Below, one piece after another: positions 53,268 through 60,143 of a stretch of DNA of 60,143 bases. Origin of the DNA: a bacterium BMS3Abin03 (GTDB lineage Bacteria > Bacteroidota > Ignavibacteria > Ignavibacteriales > Ignavibacteriaceae); assembly GCA_002898075.1 (NCBI GenBank), contig BDSV01000140.1, positions 1 to 60,143 on the forward strand, read 5' to 3'. The notes below the pieces were generated by a model. It worked only from the letters and a program-made list of their open reading frames with translations, searched no databases and was not told the DNA's origin. Numbering within the stretch: the stretch's first letter is position 1; the number at the start of each line of letters is the position of its first letter. Position numbers and translations under genes: made by a program.

Positions 53268-53452
53268 TTTATTTCAGAAATATTGTTGATGAATATTATA
53301 TTAATACTTGTAAAAATAACCATAAATGTTGTTTAATTGAATTTTGGGGATATGTGATTTGTGGCAATATTTTTGATTTTAATTTGACTGGAATTGTATA
53401 AAACTATTAGCTTAGTGCCTTATAAAAATCAAATTATGGAATTGCGGATTCC

Positions 53453-54832
53453 GTGAAAAAAATCTTTGTTGTAGGTGCCGGTCGTACGGCGCTCTCTTTA
53501 ATATCCTATCTAACCGGAAAAGCCAAAGAGCGTAAGTGGTTTATTACGGTTGGCGATAAATCATTAGAACTTGCAGAACAAAAAACTGCAGGATTCCCGA
53601 ACACAAAAGCCATTCAGTTCGACGTTTTTAATGCAAAGCAGAGAAGACGCGAAATTTCCAAAGCTGATGTTGTCATATCACTATTACCACAAACATTGCA
53701 CGTTAAGCTTGTGGAAGATTGCATAGAAAACAAAGTCCATCTTTTAACTGCATCTTATGTTTCCGATCAAATGAGAAGATACGATGAAGCTGCTCACAAA
53801 GCCGGAATTATCCTTTTGAATGAAATGGGGTTGGACCCGGGGATAGATCATATGGAAACGATGAGATTAATAACGAAGATTAGGGACAAGGGCGGGAAGG
53901 TTTTTTCGTTAAAATCGTATGGCGGCGGATTGATTACACCGGAAAGCGATGACAACCCGTGGGGCTACAAAATTACATGGAATCCTATGAACGTTGTAAT
54001 TGCAGGAATGGCAAGCGCCCGTTATGTGAAAGACGGAAAGCTAAGAATAGTTCCGTATAACAGACTGTTTCTCGATACTGAAATTGTTGACGTGCCGGGT
54101 GTCGGCAGATACGAAGCATATCCTAACCGCGATTCGATAAAGTATAGAAAGATATATCACCTTCCCAAGCTGCCGAATGTTTACCGTGGCTCGTTAAGAA
54201 AAATTGGATTTTGCGAAGCTTGGAATGCACTCGTAAAAATCGGGCTTACCGATGACCGGTATAATGTACCCGAATCACACCGGCTGGACTACGAAGAGTG
54301 GGTTTCTATATATCTTAACAACAGGAATGGTTATACTACCAGGGAAGCTCTGCTCGAATTTCTAGACCTATCGCCCGACAGCGAAATAGTTAAGAAAATT
54401 GAATGGCTTGGATTGTTATCCGGAAAGAAAATAAGATTGAGAAATGCCACACCAGCCGATATACTTCTCGATTTACTTAAACAGAAATGGGAATTTAGAA
54501 AAGATGATAAAGATATGGTTATCCTGCAGACAGAAATCAAGTATCAGTTAAACGGGAAAAAAGAAAAAGTGGTGTCTTCGTTTGTTGTAAAAGGCAAGGA
54601 TTCGGTGCATACTGCTATGTCTGAAACCGTTGGGTTGCCTTTGGGTATCGGGACAAATTTAATTCTGTCAAATCAGATAAAAGAACGCGGGGTTATTATA
54701 CCGGTTCACAGGGATATATTCAGACCTGCATTAAAAGAATTAGCTGATCTGGGAATTAAACCACGAGAAGTATTGTTTGAATTGGATGAACGATATAATC
54801 ATAGCGCAGCGAAGCCGCAAATTAAAAATTAA
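53453..54832 (+). CDS. Saccharopine dehydrogenase (glutamate-forming, Lys9 type)
   Basis: The 459-residue protein starts with GTG. The N-terminal Rossmann fold shows KKIFVVGAGRTALSLISYL, then VVISLLPQTLHVKLVEDC and NEMGLDPGIDHMETMRLI. The saccharopine C-terminal domain carries SLKSYGGGLITPESDDNPWG, YKITWNPMNVVIAG, and later SETVGLPLGIGTNLILSN. It converts saccharopine to glutamate and aminoadipate semialdehyde, the second step in lysine breakdown, or runs in the synthetic direction in fungi. The partner step is encoded by the convergent gene 56 bases away. The fold and length match. Confidence 0.95.
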   Translation: MKKIFVVGAGRTALSLISYLTGKAKERKWFITVGDKSLELAEQKTAGFPNTKAIQFDVFNAKQRRREISKADVVISLLPQTLHVKLVEDCIENKVHLLTASYVSDQMRRYDEAAHKAGIILLNEMGLDPGIDHMETMRLITKIRDKGGKVFSLKSYGGGLITPESDDNPWGYKITWNPMNVVIAGMASARYVKDGKLRIVPYNRLFLDTEIVDVPGVGRYEAYPNRDSIKYRKIYHLPKLPNVYRGSLRKIGFCEAWNALVKIGLTDDRYNVPESHRLDYEEWVSIYLNNRNGYTTREALLEFLDLSPDSEIVKKIEWLGLLSGKKIRLRNATPADILLDLLKQKWEFRKDDKDMVILQTEIKYQLNGKKEKVVSSFVVKGKDSVHTAMSETVGLPLGIGTNLILSNQIKERGVIIPVHRDIFRPALKELADLGIKPREVLFELDERYNHSAAKPQIKN

Positions 54833-54845
54833 GTAACTAACCATT

Positions 54846-54871
54846 CAATCAATTTTTTAATTGATTGTTTT
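54846..54871. terminator. Bidirectional terminator between the two saccharopine genes
   Basis: A perfect 9-bp stem CAATCAATT/AATTGATTG with a TTTT loop lies midway between the two convergent stops, with T on one side and A-rich sequence on the other. It is symmetrical enough to serve both genes. Confidence 0.75.
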
Positions 54872-54888
54872 CAAAGAGATTATACCCA

Positions 54889-56256
54889 TTATGTTGCAAG
54901 TTGGGTTAAGTAATCGTTCATATATTTATATCTTTCCGTAAACTGTCCTTTCCATAAGATAACAGCTCTTCTTATATCCGGCATTAATCCGGATTCATCT
55001 ATTGTGCTTTTATAGTCGGCACTCACGATGTTTTTTAAGAAAGGATAAATATTCTCACTGAACTGCGTGGAAGCATCTGCCGAAAACTCACAAGGAAGAT
55101 TTGTAACCGCCATAACTGCGATACCTTTTCCCTCAAAACCGTCCTTGATATTTCCTGTTAAAGGATTGTATATAAATACCGGGTCGTCTATCCACATTTC
55201 TTTTGAAAACTCTATTGAACCGTTGGGGTCGCAGGTTATATCGCCGATTACCTGCAGGGTTTGAAAGTTTTTATAAATACTATTCATCATACTCTTTGTT
55301 ATTGTCCGCGGGTACTCGGGAGACCAGGTTATGCAGTTCATTAATACAGTAATATACGGCAGAACTTTATCAAGATTCGATTCGAAGTATCGAGGGTTTT
55401 TACCGTAGAAGCTGCGCTTTTCTCCCGGTGTAAGTGCATCATATTTTTCTTTCAAGTGCAGTGCATTCTTATTCAGCCGGAAAATAGTATCCCTGCTTAT
55501 GTGTAAGGCATACAGCTTATTTCTCGAACCATTTTCAAATACATCCTGTAACCGGTCGATAGTTATATCTTCATGCGGAAGAAGATCGAACATTTCTCTT
55601 GCACCCTTCGCGGTTTTACCCCGTCCTAAAAAGCACACGATCATCGGAGGAAGTTTTTTCGGTGTTCCCCTTGTAATAATTTTATGTGCCGCATGTTCAA
55701 AGCTTTCTTTTGCTTTATAGAGATGTTCTTCTTCCACCGATTGTAATATCGGTTCAAACGGGTTATGAATCCCCCTAATCTTTAATCGTTTGCCGAGAGT
55801 CCACAGACTATCCACCATCCCGGTATAACCGGCATTATAGGTAAATGCAGTAATGGCTCTTTTATTTTGTTCATCGGTAATTAACTCATAATCTATAATA
55901 GTTGATTTATTATCGATAAAAGTTTTAAGCATAATACGATTTTTTACCTGTCCCTTATGAGTGTGCGAAAAAAGCAAATAAACTTTATCCGGAAGAATAC
56001 GTGAGTGATGAATTTCCTTCAAACCGAAGATAACATCGGCAGGTGAAATATCTTCGCTTATTTCAGCCCCGATTCGCTTGTATAATATATCCGGGAAAGC
56101 GCGTTTAATTTCTCCCGTTTTCGGATTTACTGCAGGTTGTACTATTAACCTGTGTCCCCACTCAATAATTTGTTTCGCGTATTCGGGAGTGATGGCTACC
56201 CGTTTCTCACCTTTTTTACTAAGTCCTTCGCGTATGATTCCTATTACATTTTTCAT
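54889..56256 (-). CDS. Lysine-ketoglutarate reductase-type saccharopine dehydrogenase
   Basis: The protein is 455 residues from the ATG at 56256 (MKNVIGIIREGLSKKGEKRV); another ATG at 56283 would add nine residues. The N-terminal half is the AlaDH/PNT-type fold of the human AASS lysine-ketoglutarate reductase: GEKRVAITPEYAKQIIEWGH, ADVIFGLKEIHH, YLLFSHTHKGQVKNRIML. The C-terminal half has ACxP-like PPMIVCFLGRGKTAKGAREM (Rossmann loop) and GDITCDPNGSIEFSKEMWI. It joins lysine and 2-oxoglutarate to saccharopine. Together with the convergent gene it gives the two catalytic halves that are fused in animal AASS. Cytosolic. Confidence 0.92.
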   Translation of the reverse strand: MKNVIGIIREGLSKKGEKRVAITPEYAKQIIEWGHRLIVQPAVNPKTGEIKRAFPDILYKRIGAEISEDISPADVIFGLKEIHHSRILPDKVYLLFSHTHKGQVKNRIMLKTFIDNKSTIIDYELITDEQNKRAITAFTYNAGYTGMVDSLWTLGKRLKIRGIHNPFEPILQSVEEEHLYKAKESFEHAAHKIITRGTPKKLPPMIVCFLGRGKTAKGAREMFDLLPHEDITIDRLQDVFENGSRNKLYALHISRDTIFRLNKNALHLKEKYDALTPGEKRSFYGKNPRYFESNLDKVLPYITVLMNCITWSPEYPRTITKSMMNSIYKNFQTLQVIGDITCDPNGSIEFSKEMWIDDPVFIYNPLTGNIKDGFEGKGIAVMAVTNLPCEFSADASTQFSENIYPFLKNIVSADYKSTIDESGLMPDIRRAVILWKGQFTERYKYMNDYLTQLAT

Positions 56257-56721
56257 GTGTTTATAATTTCCAATTTCCGCCATGGCGGATTAGTTTTTAT
56301 AATAAATGTTGAACCCCGTTAAATATTTGTTTTGAGATGTATAATGTGTGGCTGTACGATTGTGAGTAATGAAGTTTGGAAACTTAATAATAATCTTTAT
56401 CGATCATTCATGATACATCCATTCATACAGCCAAACATATTCCCATTTCACGATTATAATCATCTTCTTTGCCAAAGGCATTCATTTGGAAGTGTGTAAA
56501 CATTCTCATATACTCGTTTCATAAAACTCCATACTGGAAGATTATAACTAAAATCTTATATAGCTTTTAAATATAATCATTAAACTGTTTATTTTGTAGA
56601 ACTTTCGCTTCGAACAGTTGTTAGCAACTCTCTTCAATAAGGAGGCAATAAATAAATTTTTCAAGAGCAAAATTTTCACTAATATTGTGTGTTGTATAGT
56701 ATTGCATAATCTTATTTTCGA
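56257..56721. other. Intergenic region, nothing recognised
   Basis: The promoters of two divergent genes should lie here. A ribosome-site-like AAGGAGG at 56639-56645 is not followed by a usable start. No RNA gene, repeat or ORF with recognisable sense was found. Confidence 0.4.
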
Positions 56722-59139
56722 ATGATTAAATCACTTATAATTTTTTTGCTTTTAATATTTCCGCTGCAGTCCGCCGCACAGCAGCTAACAATTACCGGAA
56801 AAGTGTCTGATAAAAAAACATCTGTTCCGCTCGGTTATGCTAACATAAGAGTAACGAATACAGCATTCGGAACAGCAGCAAATCTTGAAGGAGAATATGA
56901 ACTGAAGCTTCTGCCGGGCAGTTATACTTTAATTGCATCGTATATCGGTTATTATTCCGATACTATTGTTGTCGATCTTTCCGGTGACATCGGCAATTTA
57001 AATTTTCACTTGCGTCAAACCAGAGTTTACCTGCCTGAGATCATTGTTGAACCGGGAGAGAACCCGGCTCTTGCTATTATCCGCAAAGCCATTGAAAAAA
57101 AGAACGAAAGAAATAAAAAACTTTCCGCGTATGAATTTAAATCTTATTCAAAGGGACTGGTAAGAACAGAGGATGAATTATACAAGCAGGGCGGCGGAAT
57201 GACTATGGGGTCGGGTTCGGGCGATTCTGCTTCCACAAAAATTACTGCAATATTTGAAAATGAAAGCGAAGGTTATTTTAAAAAACCCGGTTATCACAAA
57301 GAAATAATCACCGCACAAAAGCAAAGTGCAAATTTCCCATCATCTTTTAATACAGTAACCGGCGGCAGAACAATACAAAATTTTTACGATGATAACGTAA
57401 AGTTATTGTTAGTCGGCGCAAAAATTCCCGGTCCGCTTACAAATGATGCTTTAAATTATTATCAGTATTCCCTGGATAAAACCCTTGCTATAAACAATAA
57501 AAAAGTTTTTAAGATTGAAATGTATCCTCAACGGAAAGATGATCCCGGGTTTGTAGGCAGTATTTTCATAACAGACAGCACTTACGATTTAATTAAAGTC
57601 GATCTTCGGGTAAACAGGGCGGTAAATACAGGCGGTATTTTCGATACGTTAAATATTGTGCAGCAGTTTGCGGACTACGATGGCTTTTACATGCCGATTG
57701 ATTATCATCTGCTTGTTAAAGTTAATTATCTCGGGCTTGTAAAGTTTGAATTCGAAATGAATTCAATCCTGTACGCTTATAAAATCAATCCTGAAATGAG
57801 CGATGATATTTTTTCAAAAGCCGTTATTACTGTATTGCCCGAAGCAGATAAGAAAGATTCACTCTACTGGAATTCAACCCAATCGATTCCTAACACAAAC
57901 GAGGAAGAACTTGCATATAAGCGGATAGATAGTTTGAGTCATGTTCCGCGAACGTTTTGGGATAAATTTTCTTTTCTCGGAACACGTACATATCTTAATA
58001 AAAACTTTGCCGTAAGCGGTCCGCTGTCACTTTACAGCTTTAACAGGGTTGAAGGACATAAACTTAATTTTGGTTTTTATCTCGACGATGCTTTAAACAG
58101 GAGATTGAATTCCAACCTTGATTTTTCTTACGGGTTTTCGGATAAAAGATTTAAAACAGGTTTTCACGCAAAATACTTTCTGGGTGATTACCGGACATAC
58201 AACATAACTGTAAATGCGTATAATAAGCTGAATACACTTTTCGGAGAATCGGAAGGATATAATAATTTAACTGCAACGTTAACTGCCCTGCTTTTCAAAA
58301 ACGATTTCAGGGATTATTATTACTCCGATGGATTTGATATTAAGTTTGAAGGCGAAGTTGCGCCCGTACTCGATTTAAATGTCGGTTACATTAACAGGAC
58401 AGATCACAACGCAGTGCAAAACAGTGATTTTTCATTTTTCTATCCCAACCGTGTTTACAAGCAAAACCCGTCAATAAATGAAGGAAAGGTAAATGCAGTA
58501 ACAGCGGGCTTTTCACTTGATTTCAGAGATTATATCGAGGACGGTTATTTCCGAAGGCGGTCGTCTTTCGGCGGTTCTTACGTTATGTTTTGGGGAAACG
58601 TTACCTATTCGAACAAAGACTGGCTGAACAGCAATTTTGATTTTACTACCTATAAACTTTGGAGTGCGGGTTTTGTACGAACATTCCGCTCCGCATATTT
58701 TTTATTCAGGATATTCGGGATGTATAATGACGGTGCATTGCCGTACCAGAATTTATATTCGCTGCCGGGCAACATAAATTATATATCGAAGAATTTAACA
58801 TTCCGGACGCTGGATATTAACGAAGTGCTCGGTGAAAAGATAGTAACTGTAAATCTTTCACATCAATTTCAGGATGAGCTATTTAAACTATTAGGCATCC
58901 CCGGTTTGAAGGATTGGGAAATAACACTTAATATGTTTCTCAACATTGCAATTTCTGATATCGGGAATAAAACAGAAGCGATACTACCCGTAGGTGTTAA
59001 AAGATTTCCGCATCCTTTTTACGAATTGGGTTTCGGTTTGGGGCAGGGACTTTTACCGTTTGAAATTGATTTCGCATGGAAACTAAACTACAGGGGAGAG
59101 AATAATTTCAGGGTTAGCTTGAATGCGTTCGTGTTTTGA
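56722..59139 (+). CDS. DUF5686 outer-membrane protein with carboxypeptidase-like regulatory domain
   Basis: The 805-residue protein has a signal peptide (MIKSLIIFLLLIFPLQSAAQ). The N-terminal domain is a carboxypeptidase regulatory-like sandwich (LTITGKVSDKKTSVPLGYAN, GSYTLIASYIGYYSDT). A link PGENPALAIIRKAIEKKNER-N marks DUF5686, and the domain continues AYEFKSYSKGLVRTED. The C-terminal half (about 440-805) consists of alternating amphipathic strands of an outer-membrane barrel (LNFGFYLDDALNRRLN, GLGQGLLPFEIDFAWKLN) and ends with a phenylalanine. The family is widespread in Bacteroidota with no assigned function. It is not followed by any gene in the same transcript. Confidence 0.9.
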   Translation: MIKSLIIFLLLIFPLQSAAQQLTITGKVSDKKTSVPLGYANIRVTNTAFGTAANLEGEYELKLLPGSYTLIASYIGYYSDTIVVDLSGDIGNLNFHLRQTRVYLPEIIVEPGENPALAIIRKAIEKKNERNKKLSAYEFKSYSKGLVRTEDELYKQGGGMTMGSGSGDSASTKITAIFENESEGYFKKPGYHKEIITAQKQSANFPSSFNTVTGGRTIQNFYDDNVKLLLVGAKIPGPLTNDALNYYQYSLDKTLAINNKKVFKIEMYPQRKDDPGFVGSIFITDSTYDLIKVDLRVNRAVNTGGIFDTLNIVQQFADYDGFYMPIDYHLLVKVNYLGLVKFEFEMNSILYAYKINPEMSDDIFSKAVITVLPEADKKDSLYWNSTQSIPNTNEEELAYKRIDSLSHVPRTFWDKFSFLGTRTYLNKNFAVSGPLSLYSFNRVEGHKLNFGFYLDDALNRRLNSNLDFSYGFSDKRFKTGFHAKYFLGDYRTYNITVNAYNKLNTLFGESEGYNNLTATLTALLFKNDFRDYYYSDGFDIKFEGEVAPVLDLNVGYINRTDHNAVQNSDFSFFYPNRVYKQNPSINEGKVNAVTAGFSLDFRDYIEDGYFRRRSSFGGSYVMFWGNVTYSNKDWLNSNFDFTTYKLWSAGFVRTFRSAYFLFRIFGMYNDGALPYQNLYSLPGNINYISKNLTFRTLDINEVLGEKIVTVNLSHQFQDELFKLLGIPGLKDWEITLNMFLNIAISDIGNKTEAILPVGVKRFPHPFYELGFGLGQGLLPFEIDFAWKLNYRGENNFRVSLNAFVF

Positions 59140-59252
59140 GGGGGAAAGTTAGAGCAATTTGAAGCAGAAGAAATTTTATCAATTTTCTATTTTAGAAAGT
59201 CATTTGAATTTATTAACAGCGCTATTTTAAATAATTAAAAGAGGTTTTTGAT

Positions 59253-59626
59253 ATGGAAACTTCAGAAAAAGAAAGATCTAAAAATCTAATTAAATTTTTA
59301 AAACATATTTCCCTTCTTGGTCTTATGAGAATATCAAATCATTCTTCAGAAAATCTTCTATAAATTTCAACACTGCATCTTCTAAATATTTACTTATTAA
59401 ATTAACTAATTCTGCTCTTAGATATAAGTTGATTCCCGTCAGGACAAGGAACCTAAAATATTTCCCAGGCTATCAAGTAAATTTCCAACTAAAAACTGAT
59501 ATGGGTGTTTTAAATGTTCATATTTCAAGTGGTCGTGCTGATGATAAACCCGGGGATATGAATGCTGGTACTTATATAGTTGGTGGATTACAAGATTGGT
59601 ATAATAAACATAAAGAAATTACTTAA
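59253..59626 (+). pseudogene. Possible small gene disrupted by a frameshift
   Basis: An ATG at 59253, with a weak ribosome site (AGAGGTTTTT), opens a 36-codon frame (METSEKERSKNLIKFLKHIS and on) ending at 59363. Another frame, open from about 59294, reads PSWSYENIKSFFRKSSINFN, later FPGYQVNFQLKTDMGVLNVH and ISSGRADDKPGDMNAGTY, and ends at 59626. A single indel near 59295-59350 (a region with T runs) would join them into a protein of about 120 residues. I do not recognise a family. The second frame has coding-like composition. Two unrelated chance frames are the alternative. Confidence 0.35.
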
Positions 59627-59747
59627 CGATTCAATAATACGTATTGATATATTAGAAAAATATAAAAAATATAATCTTTCCATTCATAAAGCATAATTTT
59701 TATAAAACAAATAATATTAATCCACAATAAATTCTTTAAATGATATT

Positions 59748-59876
59748 ATGCCCTTAACCCTAACACGCCCACTCGTTTTCTTCGATCTGGAAACAACAGG
59801 CACCGATTTCCAGAACGATAGAATTATAGAATTCAGCAAAGAATATGAAAAAGGAGAAAGGTTAAGAACTAGTTAG
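59748..59876 (+). pseudogene. N-terminal fragment of a DnaQ-like 3'-5' exonuclease
   Basis: An ATG at 59748 opens a 42-codon frame with TRPLVFFDLETTGTDFQNDR then IIEFSKEYEKGERLRTS. The DLETTGTD-x(4)-RIIE block is the ExoI motif (metal-binding Asp and Glu) of the DEDD/DnaQ exonuclease family. After EF the sense is lost and the frame stops. Motifs II and III are missing, so it cannot be active. It is a decayed or interrupted gene near the right edge. Confidence 0.8.
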
Positions 59877-60143
59877 GGTTTCCTCAGAAAATCTAAATTG
59901 TCCTATTTTTATTTGATTTTAATGATATATGGCAATAACAATTATGAAAGCGTTAATTAGTAGTCAAGTTTTGTATAGAATTTGCACAATATTGCAAAAA
60001 AGGATTTTACATATACAAAGTTATTTCATAATATCGCTTATAGCCTTGCATTTCATAAGACAATATTTACACCTATGTTGTTTTATTACAATCACTTATA
60101 AAGATTTGAGCAAGCCCTAGTTAACATGTTTAAATATAAATAA
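59877..60143. other. Right-edge AT-rich region, no gene recognised
   Basis: Downstream of the exonuclease fragment the sequence is very AT-rich and contains only chance frames. If the exonuclease gene was interrupted by an insertion, the inserted DNA would begin here, but no terminal repeat is visible. Confidence 0.4.

Noticed and set aside
1-60143. CRISPR array, prophage or complete insertion sequence
   Set aside because: No regularly spaced direct repeats, no phage structural or integrase genes and no transposase frame were found on either strand.

Overview
The window is about 60 kb of AT-rich DNA (roughly 37-40 % G+C by eye) from a Gram-negative member of the Bacteroidota/Chlorobiota/Ignavibacteriota group, most likely an Ignavibacteria-type organism. 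The main evidence is a set of secreted proteins ending in a type IX secretion (T9SS) type A sorting domain with the box NYPNPFNP-x-T-x-I, PorV-like and DUF5686/DUF6029 outer-membrane barrels, carboxypeptidase-regulatory-domain TonB receptors, a TrmB-type regulator, weak Shine-Dalgarno signals and several TTG/GTG starts. No rRNA, tRNA, CRISPR array, complete insertion sequence or prophage was seen. These assignments come from reading motifs only; no database search was run.

Layout. 1-280: 5' end of a secreted YCF48/BNR-like protein running off the left edge. 0.8-7.1 kb: housekeeping and small genes (family B DNA polymerase, D-amino acid aminotransferase, MmcQ/YjbR, YtxJ-type bacilliredoxin, H-type-lectin-like secreted protein, Ca2+/Na+ antiporter), with a composite palindromic repeat element upstream of the polymerase. 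7.4-19.2 kb: a co-oriented block of a TrmB-type regulator and exported thioredoxin-fold proteins (a PEGA-Omp28 lipoprotein, three large Omp28/thioredoxin-like proteins of which each ends in a T9SS domain, a small T9SS protein joined stop-to-start to a TlpA-like thioredoxin) and a DUF6029 barrel. 19.6-27.5 kb: a three-gene unit of TonB-dependent receptor, 1246-aa secreted protein and PorV/PorQ-like barrel, closed by a strong terminator. Together these two blocks look like an envelope system that exports and anchors redox-active surface proteins, and they are the best candidates for a poorly described system here.

27.6-38.4 kb: mixed envelope and metabolic genes (PagL-like deacylase, ANKH/MATE-like transporter, DUF3365 haem-type lipoprotein, secreted M28 peptidase, SDR epimerase, thioredoxin-like protein, DUF2203, a small lipoprotein, SerC, an orphan HicB-like gene, DUF1015), with inverted repeats in several intergenic gaps. 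39-43.9 kb: esterase, acid phosphatase lipoprotein, valyl-tRNA synthetase and a HEPN/MNT gene pair directly behind it. 43.9-45.0 kb: a DNA methyltransferase broken by one extra T in a T7 tract, facing a truncated open frame, probably a decayed restriction-modification locus.

45-47.3 kb: an egtB-egtD ergothioneine operon. 47.8-53.3 kb: matrixin-like metalloprotease (with a decayed T9SS sorting-domain relic next to it), ATP-cone/uridine-kinase-like fusion, GNAT, NRDE protein, HAD hydrolase and a LolA-like secreted protein. 53.4-56.3 kb: two convergent genes for the two saccharopine-pathway steps of lysine breakdown. 56.7-59.1 kb: a DUF5686 outer-membrane protein. The last kilobase holds only gene fragments, including the first 42 codons of a DnaQ-like exonuclease.
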